This document shows, piece after piece, positions 15,860 through 24,570 of a stretch of DNA of 35,797 nt (position 1 is the stretch's first letter; each line of letters begins with the position of its first letter). The position numbers and the translations under genes were made by a program. The stretch comes from JAAYZK01 sp964535025 (GTDB taxonomy: Bacteria; Planctomycetota; Phycisphaerae; SM23-33; FEN-1343). The stretch lies in NCBI GenBank assembly GCA_964535025.1, contig CAZHRW010000041.1, positions 1 through 35,797 of the forward strand. Direction: 5' to 3'. The notes under the pieces are model-generated. The model did no database searches and was not told the origin of the DNA. It worked only from the letters and a program-made list of their open reading frames with translations.

Positions 15860-17482
15860 CTACGCCTCGCGCCTCGCGCCGTCGGCTCGCTGGTCGGGGG
15901 CGGGGATCTCCGTCGGCAGGGTCAGGGAGAAGGTGGTGCCTTCGCTGGGCGTGCTCCGCAGTGAGAGGGTTCCGCCGAGGATCGTCGCCAGGTCGCGGGC
16001 GATCGCCAGGCCCAGTCCGGCCCCGCCGTGCGCGCGGGTGGTCGAGGCGTCGGTCTGGTAGAACTTCTCGAAGATGTGCGGCTGGTCGGCTTCGCTGATG
16101 CCCGGGCCGGTGTCGGTGACCTCGATGACGATCCGGTCGGCCCCGGCGACGCCGGTTGTCCGCACGGTCACCGCGCCGCCGGCGGGGGGGAACTTGATGG
16201 CGTTGTCCAGCAGGTTGAACAGGATCTGCTGGAGCTTGCCCGCGTCGGTCCGGATGATCGGCGGATCGCCCGCCACCTCCAGCGCCAGCGAGAGGTTCTT
16301 CTTCTCGGCCTGCGGGGTTACCAGCGACACGAGCGTTTCGCAGATGTCCGAGGGGCTGACCCGCGTGACGGTCAGCTTCACGTTGCCCGCCTCCATTCGC
16401 GCCAGCTCCAGCAGGTCGTTGATCATCCGCAGCAGCATCCGCGCCGGGGCGAGGATGTTCCCCCCGTACCGCTTGATGCGGGCGTCGTCGCTCTCGCTGA
16501 GCAGCTCGGCGAACCCGATGATGCTGTTGAGCGGGGTGCGAAGCTCGTGCGAGATGTTCGCCAGGAACTCCCCCTTCAGCCGGTTGGCCTCGAACAGCGC
16601 CACGTTCGACTCGGTCAACTCGTTGAGCTTCAGGTCCAGCGCCCGGTTGGCCGTGCGCAACTGGTGCTGCGACTGCTGGACCGCCTGGAGCATCTCGTTG
16701 AAGCTGTCGCCGAGCTGTTCGAACTCGTCGCCGGTCTTCACCTCCGAGCGGATCGTCAGGTCGCCCTCGGCCACGCGATCGGCGACGCCCTTCAGGTCGC
16801 CGACCGGCGAGAGGATCAGCCGCTGGATGATCAGGTAGAAGGTCATCAGCGCCAGCAGCAGGGCGACAAAGCCGCCGATGAGGATCACCCCCCGGCGGAT
16901 CACCCGGTTGCGCGGGGAGACGTCGGCGGGCAACTGGGCCTCGATGAGCCCCACCAACTGGCCCTGGCGCAGCGCCGGGGCCCGCCCGTACTGATCGTGA
17001 CGGTCGCGGCCGTGGCAGGCCAGGCAGGCGTCAGTGGCGCGGACGGCCCGGAAGACCTTGCGGACCGCGTCGTTGTCGAGGTCCGGCAACTGCACCATCG
17101 TCTGCGTCGAGTCGCGCCGGAACGTCTTGGCCGCCAGTTGGGCCTGCACCGGGGCATTGGTCGGCAGTTGGCGCTTGTCGTCCAGCAGGTGCAGACGGAT
17201 CGGACCCCGCAGGGGCGCCGCCAGCGGCTCATCAGGGTCCACCCGGGCGGTGAACAGGTCGCTGACCTGCTCGACCGGCCGGTCGGTCGCGTGGGCCTGC
17301 ACCCACTCGTGGAAATACAGCCGCGTCACCTCCCGACCGGCCAGCAGAACCCCCTCGTCGGCGAGCGTCTCGGTGTACAGCACCGGCGCGATCAGCGTCG
17401 AGCCGATGATGATCACCGCGGCCACGCCGAACAGAAGCCGGCACTTGGTTGCCAACGTGATGCGCACGAACCGCTTGGCCAT
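15860..17482 (-). CDS. Sensor histidine kinase with CXXCH haem-type sensor domain
   Basis: Membrane-bound kinase of 540 residues. TM1 is at about 15-35 and TM2 at about 197-223. The extracytoplasmic part between them contains TDACLACHG, with Cys153, Cys156 and His157 forming a c-type haem attachment motif, and resembles DUF3365/Tll0287-type sensor domains. A HAMP domain follows (~224-275), then a coil, the HisKA box ANISHELRTPLNSIIGFAEL with His312, and a HATPase domain: N box LFNLLDNAIKF, G1 VTDTGPGIS, F box IFEKFYQ, G2 GGAGLGLAIA. The ATG at 17482 begins the natural N-terminus MAKRFVRITLATKC. No response regulator is adjacent. Redox, O2 or NO sensing is inferred from the haem motif. It is probably co-transcribed with the small gene at 17525-17785. 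Confidence 0.9.
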   Translation of the reverse strand: MAKRFVRITLATKCRLLFGVAAVIIIGSTLIAPVLYTETLADEGVLLAGREVTRLYFHEWVQAHATDRPVEQVSDLFTARVDPDEPLAAPLRGPIRLHLLDDKRQLPTNAPVQAQLAAKTFRRDSTQTMVQLPDLDNDAVRKVFRAVRATDACLACHGRDRHDQYGRAPALRQGQLVGLIEAQLPADVSPRNRVIRRGVILIGGFVALLLALMTFYLIIQRLILSPVGDLKGVADRVAEGDLTIRSEVKTGDEFEQLGDSFNEMLQAVQQSQHQLRTANRALDLKLNELTESNVALFEANRLKGEFLANISHELRTPLNSIIGFAELLSESDDARIKRYGGNILAPARMLLRMINDLLELARMEAGNVKLTVTRVSPSDICETLVSLVTPQAEKKNLSLALEVAGDPPIIRTDAGKLQQILFNLLDNAIKFPPAGGAVTVRTTGVAGADRIVIEVTDTGPGISEADQPHIFEKFYQTDASTTRAHGGAGLGLAIARDLATILGGTLSLRSTPSEGTTFSLTLPTEIPAPDQRADGARREA

Positions 17483-17524
17483 GGCGCGCTATCCTACCCG
17501 CCCGGGTGCGCCGCGGCAACGACC

Positions 17525-17785
17525 TCACCGGTCGGCCGGGGCGGTCGACGTCGCCGCCGGGGCCTGCCGGGCCAGCCGCCGGAGCTGATCGACCAGGGCG
17601 GTCTGCCGGTCCTCCTGGTGCTGAAGCTCCGCCTGGAGCTGCCCTTCGGCCCGGAGGGCCCGCTGGCGGAAGCTCAACATCATCCCCAGCAGCACCGCGA
17701 TGATCACCGCCATCAGCAGCCCCACCACCTGCGCGTACCGCAGGGGCACGGTCGCTTCCGTCGTCGGGGTTTCACCTTCGCTCAC
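17525..17785 (-). CDS. Small single-pass membrane protein with coiled coil
   Basis: Protein of 86 residues, not recognised. The GTG start at 17785 is preceded by AGGAGG 4 nt upstream, the best ribosome site nearby. A short polar N-terminus is followed by one membrane helix (VVGLLMAVIIAVLLGMMLSF, about residues 19-39) and then a charged, Gln/Leu-rich helix likely to form a coiled coil (LRAEGQLQAELQHQEDR). It ends 42 nt before the histidine kinase gene in the same direction. It may therefore be an accessory subunit of that sensor or simply share its transcript. It is too short and generic to assign a role. Confidence 0.65.
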   Translation of the reverse strand: MSEGETPTTEATVPLRYAQVVGLLMAVIIAVLLGMMLSFRQRALRAEGQLQAELQHQEDRQTALVDQLRRLARQAPAATSTAPADR

Positions 17786-17902
17786 GGGACCTCCTCTCGC
17801 GGATATCGCTGCGGCGCCCATCCTAGGAACGACCGGCCCCGATGTCCAGATTCGTCGATGCAGGGTCGCTTTCGCGGCCCGCCGGGAGTACAACAAGGCC
17901 GC

Positions 17903-19147
17903 ATGAACGCCGAAGCCATCATCATCACCATCGGCAATGAGCTGACCAGCGGTCTTGTCGCCGACACGAACAGCGCCGAGATGAGCCTGATGCTCGCCGA
18001 GCGGGGGATCGTGACACTCCGCCACGAGACCGTCGACGACCACGCCGGCCGCATCGCCGCGGCGTTGCGCCGCGCCGTCGAGGAGGCGGCGGTGGTGCTC
18101 GTCGCCGGCGGGCTGGGGCCCACCGAGGACGACGTGACCCGCGAGGCGCTCGCGGCGGCGATGGGACGGCCGCTGGATCTCCATGCCGAGAGCCTGCGGC
18201 GGATCGAGGCCTTCTTCGCCGCCCGCGGGTACGTCATGAGCGACGCCAACCGGCGGCAGGCCCTGTGCCCGGCGGGGGCCGAGCCGCTGGCCAACCCCGT
18301 CGGCACGGCTCCGGGGATCGCCGCGACGGTCGGCGGCGCCCGCGTCTTCGTGCTGCCCGGGGTGCCGCGGGAGATGCACCACCTGATGGACCTCCACGTC
18401 CTGCCGCGCCTGGCCGACGTGGGCGTCGATGGGACGGTGGTCTTCCGGGCCCTGCACGCGGTCGGGGTCGGTGAGAGCGTCATCGGCGAACAGCTCGCCG
18501 ACCTGATGGCCCGCGACGGCAACCCGCTGGTGGGCACGACCGCCTCGGACGGGATCATCACCGTCCGCGTCACCGCCCGCGGCGCCGGCCGCGACGACGC
18601 GGCCGCGGTGGCCGAGCGGACGGTCGCGGAGGTTCGCCGCCGCCTGGGGGCGGTGATCTTCGGCGCCGGCGATCAGACCCTCGGCGGCGCCGTCATCGAG
18701 GCGCTGAGCCGTCGCGGCCAGACCGTGGCGGTGGCCGAGAGCTGCACCGGCGGGTGGCTGGGCAAGCTGCTGGTCGACGTCCCGGGCGCCAGCGGCGTGC
18801 TGGCCGGGGGCGTGATCGCCTACGCCAACGCCGCCAAGGAAGCCCTGCTCGGCGTCTCGGCGGATCTGCTGGCGGCCCACGGCGCCGTCAGCGAGCCGGT
18901 CGCCGCCGCCATGGCCGACGGAGTGCGGCGGCGGCTGGGGGCCGACTACGCCCTGGCGATCACCGGCATCGCCGGCCCGACGGGCGGGACGCCCGACAAG
19001 CCCGTGGGGCTGGTCTACACCGCCCTCACCTGGGCCGACGGCCAGGACGTCCGCCGCAGCCGGTTCGTCGGCGATCGCCAGGCCGTCCGCCTGCGCTCGG
19101 CGCTGACGGCGCTGAACATGCTGCGCCTGCGGCTGTTGGAAGCCTAG
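17903..19147 (+). CDS. cinA: CinA family protein, with NMN deamidase domain
   Basis: Cytosolic enzyme of 414 residues with both CinA domains. The N-terminal MoaB/MogA-like domain (COG1058, ADP-ribose pyrophosphatase in characterised members) shows IITIGNELTSGLVADTNSAE, AGGLGPTEDDVTREAL and VFVLPGVPREM. The C-terminal PncC domain (nicotinamide-mononucleotide amidohydrolase) shows VAVAESCTGGWLGKLL with the catalytic-type Ser in ESCTGG, VLAGGVIAYANAAKEALLGV, and AITGIAGPTGGTPDKPVGLV. The enzyme recycles NMN to nicotinate mononucleotide in NAD salvage. The ATG at 17903 fits the family start (MNAEAIIITIGNEL). The stop overlaps the convergent MerR-type gene by the 4 bases ctag. Confidence 0.93.
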   Translation: MNAEAIIITIGNELTSGLVADTNSAEMSLMLAERGIVTLRHETVDDHAGRIAAALRRAVEEAAVVLVAGGLGPTEDDVTREALAAAMGRPLDLHAESLRRIEAFFAARGYVMSDANRRQALCPAGAEPLANPVGTAPGIAATVGGARVFVLPGVPREMHHLMDLHVLPRLADVGVDGTVVFRALHAVGVGESVIGEQLADLMARDGNPLVGTTASDGIITVRVTARGAGRDDAAAVAERTVAEVRRRLGAVIFGAGDQTLGGAVIEALSRRGQTVAVAESCTGGWLGKLLVDVPGASGVLAGGVIAYANAAKEALLGVSADLLAAHGAVSEPVAAAMADGVRRRLGADYALAITGIAGPTGGTPDKPVGLVYTALTWADGQDVRRSRFVGDRQAVRLRSALTALNMLRLRLLEA

Positions 19148-19401
19148 CCTTCCTTGTGGCGCAGCCAGATCTCCCGGATTTCCCGCAGGGGGTAGCCGCT
19201 CTGGTTGAGCTGGCGGATGAGCGCGACGCGTCGGACGTGGTCTTCGGTGAAGATGCGGCGGCGGGTCTTGGGGTCTCTGGCGGGGGTGATCAGCCCCAGG
19301 AGGATGTAGTATTCGACGGTCTGCTTGCTGACGCCGGCCCGCTTGGCGACGGTCGAGATCCGCAGCCGTTCGGGTCGGGATGTCGGGGCGGAGTGGGGCA
19401 T
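19144..19401 (-). CDS. MerR-type HTH transcriptional regulator, short form
   Basis: DNA-binding protein of 85 residues made of little more than a MerR-type winged helix: LRISTVAKRAGVSKQTVEYYILLGLI (HTH and Y-rich first wing helix), PARDPKTRRRIFTEDHV, and LIRQLNQSGYPLREIREIW. The usual long dimerisation helix and effector domain are missing, so it may act as a minimal regulator or rely on partners. The ATG at 19401 is the first with a family-like N-terminus. It is divergent from the 884-residue secreted protein, whose promoter region holds an inverted repeat (19480-19506) that could be its target. Convergent overlap with cinA is 4 bp. Confidence 0.85.
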   Translation of the reverse strand: MPHSAPTSRPERLRISTVAKRAGVSKQTVEYYILLGLITPARDPKTRRRIFTEDHVRRVALIRQLNQSGYPLREIREIWLRHKEG

Positions 19402-19454
19402 GTTCAGTGATGATATCGCCCCGCCCGGCCGGTGGACTTTAGCGCCGTCCGGCC

Positions 19455-19506
19455 TTGATCGACCCGCGGCGGTTGCGTAAGGTATTGGAAATGCGTTGCG
19501 ATACCT
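19455..19506 (+). promoter_or_regulatory. Predicted promoter and inverted repeat before the 884-residue secreted protein
   Basis: TTGATC (19455-19460), 17-base spacer, TAAGGT (19478-19483). Overlapping the -10 is AGGTAT (19480-19485), repeated inverted as ATACCT at 19501-19506. The divergent MerR-type gene makes local regulation plausible. Confidence 0.4.
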
Positions 19507-19541
19507 CCCCCGACCTGGCCCCCACACACCGAGGAATGAAG

Positions 19542-22196
19542 ATGGTACCCAAGCGTCAACCGGTTCTCCCGACGGTCCTGGCGGCGATGGCGGCGCTGAC
19601 GGCGTCCGCCGCGACGGCCGCGACGTGGGCCGAGGCCCAGCGGATCAAGGTCAGCCAGCTCGAAAAGGCCGCCGCCCACGCGGCAGCCCAGCAGCGCAAG
19701 ACGCACTTCGAGCCGACCGACGTCGAGGCCGACTTTCGGGGCATCGGCGGCGTCGCGGTCGAGCGGTCGACCGCCTGGGACGTCGACGGGGACGGCGAGT
19801 GCCTCAAGGTGACGCTGTCGGCGATCCCCGCCAACCACAGTCACACGGACATCGATCACCGCCTGGCCATCCGCTTCGCCGGGCCGGTGAACCTGCTGAA
19901 GCGTTCGACCGGCCTGGCCCTGTGGATCCGCCCGGCCGGGCACCTGGCGCCGACGCTGCGATTCGGGGCGCACTTCAAGTGCGCCGGCAGCGACGAGGAC
20001 CCCGTGATCATCGCCGACACGCCGCTGGTCCACAAGTTCGGCGACAGCCCCCACCAGGCCTACCTCGACTGGGGCTACGCCTTCAGTCACGACGTCCAGC
20101 CGCTCAAGGGGGCGCCGCGGGAGTTGTTCCAGCGGGTCAACGCCGTCGAGCTGACCTTCGTGCAGAAGCGGATCCCCCGCGGCGACGGGCCCCTGCCGCC
20201 CGCCTCCGGCGTGTTCTACCTCGACGGCGTCCAGCTCGTCGACTGGTACGACGGCAGCTACGACAACAGCCGCTTCCCCGCCGACGGGCCCCTCAACGCC
20301 GCCCAGCCCATCGTCAGCCAGGGCCGCACGCAGCAGGTAGCCGTCATCTGCGCCAAGTACGGCGGCGAGGCGGGCATCCGGTCGGCGATCCGCGCGATGG
20401 ACATGATGGCTCGCATCCAGTGCTGGGACGGCTCGTGGCCGGAGATCCAGACCCGCCTGCAGGGCGAAACCACCCACGGGATGATCCTGGCCGACCTGGC
20501 CCGCGCCCTCCAGGCCCTGCGCGACCAGAAACGCCCCGAACTGAACGAGCGGGTCAACATCCGCCACTGGCAGATGACCCGCGATGACCTCTACGAGCAG
20601 ATGATCTACCGCGCCGCCATGAGCCGTGCGCCCGCGCCGATGCATACCTGGGCCGATACGTACTTCAGCGGCGCCGGCGCCCTGCAGAGCGGCTGCAACC
20701 GGCCGATGTACTTCACCGTCTCCCAGTACGTCGCCGCCGGGGTCCTCCGCGACGCCGCCCGCAAGCGGGAGGTGCTCGCCGAGTACGACAAGAACATGGA
20801 CGACCTGGTCGCCTACCAGGGCGTCACCGCCGGCGGCTGGCCCATCTTCGGCGAGGGCAACCGCTACGACGGCCGCGGGCTGCACTGGGACTGTGGCTAC
20901 ACGACCGACCACGTGTTCATCATGGCCATCGGCTCCCGCGTCACCGACGACGAGCGGTGGGGCCTGATGATGCGGAAGTTCGACACCGTCGTCGAGGCCA
21001 TGATGCTTGCCGACGGGCTGCGGATCGACGGCGGCCTGTCCGAGCGCGGCCGTGCCCGAAGCGGCGGGCTCAAGGCGCCGGATATCGTCTTCCAGGAAGC
21101 GCATCGCCACGGCGCGACACGGCTCGCCCAGTGGGGCGCGAACGTCTCGGCCCTGGCGTGGGCGCAGTGGCCGTCCGGCGGCAGCCAGTGGCCCTACGCC
21201 TCCAGCGCCCGCGGCTACGGGCTGGGGGCGTTCCTGACATGGCTGACCTACGACCTGGCCGCCGAGCCCGAGCCGACCGACCTCGGCCACATCTTTCCGC
21301 GTCAGTGGCCGGTGTGGACCGCCGTGTGGATGGACAAGTCCGGCCAGGAGGCCCGCCGGTCCACGCTCATCGTCCGACCCGGCAACGCCCCGGCCGTCAA
21401 TACCTTCGCGTGGGAGGTCGGCCAGTACCCGGTCGTCACCGGCGCGCCCGTGGCGGTGGAGTTGCTGGGCGAGACGCCCGTCGCGATCAGCGACGTGACC
21501 GCCACCGGCGACGTGTCGGCGATGGCCAGGACGACGCCGCGCTTCGAGGTGGACGGCAAGGGACGTTTCGAGGACAACAAGGTCCTGCTGACCGGCCCCG
21601 CGACCGTCACGATGATCTACGAGGACGGCCGCGTCGCCTTCGGCGCCGCCCCGGTCGAGGAGGGCAAGCCGGCGGGCTTCCGCGTGCGGCCGCTGAGCGA
21701 GCCGGAGCCGTACGAGCACTTCCACGGCACGCTGGCCGAGGCCGCGGGCCTGTTGACACGGCCCGACGCAAATCTGGTCGACCCGGCGGTGGGGACGACG
21801 TGGCGGGCGTTGGACTGCTACCCCAACAAGGACTACTCGATCGGCCAGGCCATCGACGGCAACAACTACAGCGCGTGGGTCATCGGCGGGTTCACCCCGG
21901 GCAGCGGCCTGCGGTTCACGCTGCCGCGACCGGTCGCACTGGGCAGCCTTCGCCTTGTGCAGGGCGACTACCGCAACACCTTCGACGTCGCCACTCGCGT
22001 CACCGTCACGCTCGCCGACGGAACCAGCCGCACGCTCGAGATGCCGCGCGACCCCGGCCAAGACTTTACGCTCGACCTCGGCGGCGCCGTGTCCGAGACT
22101 GTGACGCTCACCGTCGACGCCGTCGCCGAGGCCGAAGACGGCCCCGGGCAGGTCGGCGGCTGGGCCGAGATCCGCCTCAGTCCCGCGGGCCGCTAG
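19542..22196 (+). CDS. Large secreted protein, possible polysaccharide-active enzyme
   Basis: Exported protein of 884 residues, not assigned to a named family. The ATG at 19542 is preferred because GAGGA (19531-19535) is 6 nt upstream; an ATG at 19536 touches that site. A signal peptide (QPVLPTVLAAMAALTASAA) leads into a beta-rich domain (~60-245) resembling planctomycete carbohydrate-binding modules. Then comes a long alpha-helical region (~265-600), Trp-, His- and Tyr-rich, with CWDGSWPEI, THGMILADLARALQAL, GGWPIFGEGNRYDGRG and HWDCGYTTDHVFIM; it recalls alpha/alpha-toroid polysaccharide lyases. The C-terminus (~758-880) has discoidin-like features (IGQAIDGNNYSAWVIGG and LGSLRLVQGDYRNTF). 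Function as a glycan lyase or hydrolase is inference. The last 20 bp overlap the convergent PHP gene. Confidence 0.8.
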   Translation: MVPKRQPVLPTVLAAMAALTASAATAATWAEAQRIKVSQLEKAAAHAAAQQRKTHFEPTDVEADFRGIGGVAVERSTAWDVDGDGECLKVTLSAIPANHSHTDIDHRLAIRFAGPVNLLKRSTGLALWIRPAGHLAPTLRFGAHFKCAGSDEDPVIIADTPLVHKFGDSPHQAYLDWGYAFSHDVQPLKGAPRELFQRVNAVELTFVQKRIPRGDGPLPPASGVFYLDGVQLVDWYDGSYDNSRFPADGPLNAAQPIVSQGRTQQVAVICAKYGGEAGIRSAIRAMDMMARIQCWDGSWPEIQTRLQGETTHGMILADLARALQALRDQKRPELNERVNIRHWQMTRDDLYEQMIYRAAMSRAPAPMHTWADTYFSGAGALQSGCNRPMYFTVSQYVAAGVLRDAARKREVLAEYDKNMDDLVAYQGVTAGGWPIFGEGNRYDGRGLHWDCGYTTDHVFIMAIGSRVTDDERWGLMMRKFDTVVEAMMLADGLRIDGGLSERGRARSGGLKAPDIVFQEAHRHGATRLAQWGANVSALAWAQWPSGGSQWPYASSARGYGLGAFLTWLTYDLAAEPEPTDLGHIFPRQWPVWTAVWMDKSGQEARRSTLIVRPGNAPAVNTFAWEVGQYPVVTGAPVAVELLGETPVAISDVTATGDVSAMARTTPRFEVDGKGRFEDNKVLLTGPATVTMIYEDGRVAFGAAPVEEGKPAGFRVRPLSEPEPYEHFHGTLAEAAGLLTRPDANLVDPAVGTTWRALDCYPNKDYSIGQAIDGNNYSAWVIGGFTPGSGLRFTLPRPVALGSLRLVQGDYRNTFDVATRVTVTLADGTSRTLEMPRDPGQDFTLDLGGAVSETVTLTVDAVAEAEDGPGQVGGWAEIRLSPAGR

Positions 22197-22980
22197 CGGC
22201 GCGCGCCCGCGGGAGGATGTCCTCGGCGGTCAGGGCCAGCGCGTCGACGAACCAGGCCAGCTCGCCCAGGCGGGTCAGGGCCGCCGGCGCGTGGGCGTCG
22301 GTGCCGAAGGTGAAGCGGCAGCCGGCCTGCTTGGCCAGCGCCAGCAGCCGTGCGGCGGCGTCGCGGCGGGCGGGGTCGGACAGGTAGCCCACGGTGATCT
22401 CGATCCCCACGCCATGCTCGGCGGCCAGGCCGACCGCGTCGGTGAACTCGTCATCGCTGATCGCCGCGATCATCGCGGGGATGCCCTCCTGGAAGCCGAG
22501 GGTCAGGAAGGGGTGGGGGATGATGGTGGCCAGCCCGCTGGACGCGGCGGCGCGGAAGAAGGCCAGGGCGTGGTCGGCCACGTCGCGGGGGCGCGAGGAG
22601 GCGGGCTGGGCGACGAACCCTTTCATGTGGAAATGACTGCACGCCAACAGGACGAAATCGACCTCGGCGGCGGTCTCGGCCGTGATGCCGAACACGCCGG
22701 GGGCGATCGTCTCGGCCTCGCAGCCGACCAGCATTCGCACGCCGTCCATCTCGGCGGGCACGGTCCGCCGCAGGTCGACCAGCCGGTCGATCGTCTGCGG
22801 CGCGTACCACGCGCTGGGGTCCACGTCCGGGTTGGCCCACACGTGGTCGGCCAGGCCGACGGTCCGCACGCCCATAGCCGCCGCGGACCGCGCGATCCGC
22901 TCGGGCGTCTGGCCCTCCGGGTCGCCGCAGCAGGCGGACAGATAGGTGTGCACGTGCAGGTCGTGATCGATCAGTTCCAT
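22177..22980 (-). CDS. PHP-domain phosphoesterase (histidinol-phosphatase-like)
   Basis: Cytosolic metal-dependent hydrolase of 267 residues. The PHP metal ligands are all visible: HDLHVHTYLS near the start, GLADHVW, VGCEAETI, CSHFHMKG, IIPHPFL and FGTDAHAP. The length and motif order match the histidinol-phosphatase/HisK-like branch, though many members of this branch have other or unknown substrates and no his genes are nearby. The ATG at 22980 has GAGGT about 8 nt upstream and lies 16 nt after the stop of the lipoprotein gene, so the two are probably one transcript. Its 3' end overlaps the convergent secreted-protein gene by 20 bp. Confidence 0.88.
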   Translation of the reverse strand: MELIDHDLHVHTYLSACCGDPEGQTPERIARSAAAMGVRTVGLADHVWANPDVDPSAWYAPQTIDRLVDLRRTVPAEMDGVRMLVGCEAETIAPGVFGITAETAAEVDFVLLACSHFHMKGFVAQPASSRPRDVADHALAFFRAAASSGLATIIPHPFLTLGFQEGIPAMIAAISDDEFTDAVGLAAEHGVGIEITVGYLSDPARRDAAARLLALAKQAGCRFTFGTDAHAPAALTRLGELAWFVDALALTAEDILPRARAASGPRD

Positions 22981-22996
22981 GGCGGTACCTCGTAAC

Positions 22997-24478
22997 TCAG
23001 GGATCAAGCGGGTCGGCCCGCCCGGCGACCTCGACGACGGTGGGGCGGGTCAGCGTGGCGGGGACGGTCACCAGGACGCCGTCGTCGAGACGGACGAGAG
23101 GGCGCAGCGGCATGCCGTCGGCGTGGGCGGTGACCGGCCCGCGCCAGCGGCCGCGAATGTGGAGCGTGGGTCGATCAAGCGGCCCGTCCGGGCGCAGCTC
23201 GACGCGGCAGCGGCCGTTGACGGCGGCGGCGGCGTAGCAGCCGGCGGTCTCGTCGAACCCGTCGCCGACGGCGCGGCCGAGGTGCACGACCATCGGCGCG
23301 GGCCTGCGGTAGTTCAGCCGTACCGCCGCCGCGCCGTCGCCCGGCGGGATTGTCAGCAGGGCGCAGTCGACGGCCAGCAGGTCCGAGCCGGTCCGCCGCC
23401 AGGTGGGGCCTTCGTGTCCATCACTCCACGCGGCGGTTCGGCCGGCGGCGAGGTGCACGGCGGTGAGGACCTTCCCGCCGGCGTTGTTGAGCGCCATGTG
23501 CGTGATGCACCGCCCGTCGGCGTGGAAGGTGTACGTCCAGCGGATCTGGCGGACGTCCAGGTCGATCCACCGGCCCGGGCGGGGCGGGAAATACCACGTG
23601 TTGGCGATGCGCACCCGCAGGGGGTTCACCTCGATCAGCTCGACGCGCCCCAGCCGGCGGTCACCCATCAGGCGGAGGTCCTCCCCGTCGCCGGCGGGTG
23701 CGGCGTCCGGGCCGGTCAACCGCACGACCGGCTGGGCGCCGTCGGGGCGCCACAGGCCGTCGCCGCCGGCGCGGAAGCGGATCCAGTCGCCGCCGGCGGC
23801 GCGGAGCGTGAGGCTCAGCCCGTCGACCATCAGCGTGAGCCCCTCGGGCGTGTTTTTGACGTACCGGCGGTTGTCGATCAGCAGGATGTCGTCGAGGCCG
23901 AACGCGACCGGCTCGACGGCGTCGACGAAGCCGAAGGTGAGGGTGCGGACGCGGCCGAGGTCGATCGCGTCGACCCCGCGCAGGTCGTTCAGGTCGATCA
24001 GCACGGTGTTCCACCCCGGCCGCACGAGCCGCCGGCGGCTGTGCCACCGGCCGTCGCCGTCGCCGAGGGTCACGCGCAGGTCGTCGCGGATCTCGTCGAG
24101 GTGGATCGCCACAGACAGCAGCGTGTAGGGCCGCAGGTCGCGGACGGCCGGCAGCGTGCAGGTCAGCGCGGCGGCCGGTTCGAGCGTGACGGCCAACGCC
24201 GCGGTGCCGGTGCGGGTGACGTCGAGGACCTCGCGGCAGGTGCCGCCGCCGGTGACGGCGAAGTGGCGGACCTGATCGGTGCGGCGAAGCCCCTCGGCCG
24301 TGGTCGGCTCGAAGTCGGCCAGGGAGACGAACGTCCCCGCCGCCGCCTCGCGGTACGCCCGGCGCTGCTGGACGGTGAGCGGCTCGCCCGCCGCGGGCGA
24401 CGGCGGCGCGGGAGGCGTCGGGCCCGCGCAGCCGGCCAGGACCGCCAGGATCGTCGCTGTGAGGCCTCGCCCGATCAT
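22997..24478 (-). CDS. Large lipoprotein with N-terminal carbohydrate-binding-like domain
   Basis: Exported lipoprotein of 493 residues, not recognised as a named family. The signal peptide MIGRGLTATILAVLAGCAG has a lipobox with Cys17; an in-frame ATG at 24490 would add four residues (MLTA). A Pro-rich linker follows. Residues ~45-210 have the pattern of a jelly-roll carbohydrate-binding module (SLADFEPTTAEGLRRTDQVR, RRLVRPGWNTVLIDLNDLRG, AFGLDDILLID). The rest (~215-490) is beta-rich, with IRWTYTFHADGRCITHMALNNAGG and phrases like VHLGRAVGDGFDE. A catalytic site is not evident. It is the first gene of a two-gene unit with the PHP enzyme. Glycan binding at the cell surface is inference. Confidence 0.8.
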   Translation of the reverse strand: MIGRGLTATILAVLAGCAGPTPPAPPSPAAGEPLTVQQRRAYREAAAGTFVSLADFEPTTAEGLRRTDQVRHFAVTGGGTCREVLDVTRTGTAALAVTLEPAAALTCTLPAVRDLRPYTLLSVAIHLDEIRDDLRVTLGDGDGRWHSRRRLVRPGWNTVLIDLNDLRGVDAIDLGRVRTLTFGFVDAVEPVAFGLDDILLIDNRRYVKNTPEGLTLMVDGLSLTLRAAGGDWIRFRAGGDGLWRPDGAQPVVRLTGPDAAPAGDGEDLRLMGDRRLGRVELIEVNPLRVRIANTWYFPPRPGRWIDLDVRQIRWTYTFHADGRCITHMALNNAGGKVLTAVHLAAGRTAAWSDGHEGPTWRRTGSDLLAVDCALLTIPPGDGAAAVRLNYRRPAPMVVHLGRAVGDGFDETAGCYAAAAVNGRCRVELRPDGPLDRPTLHIRGRWRGPVTAHADGMPLRPLVRLDDGVLVTVPATLTRPTVVEVAGRADPLDP

Positions 24479-24514
24479 GGCCGTGAGCATACCACGGCGG
24501 CGCGCGCAAGGAAA

Positions 24515-24546
24515 CGGGCGGGCCGGCGCCGTGGCCGACCCGCCCG
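24515..24546 (-). terminator. Terminator after secDF
   Basis: Arms at 24515-24527 and 24534-24546 (13 bp, one mismatch) with a 6-nt loop. On the minus strand the stem is followed by a T-rich stretch (tttcctt), giving a classical intrinsic terminator for the yajC-secDF unit. Confidence 0.75.
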
Positions 24547-24570
24547 CGAAACACGGCCGCGCCGACGGCG

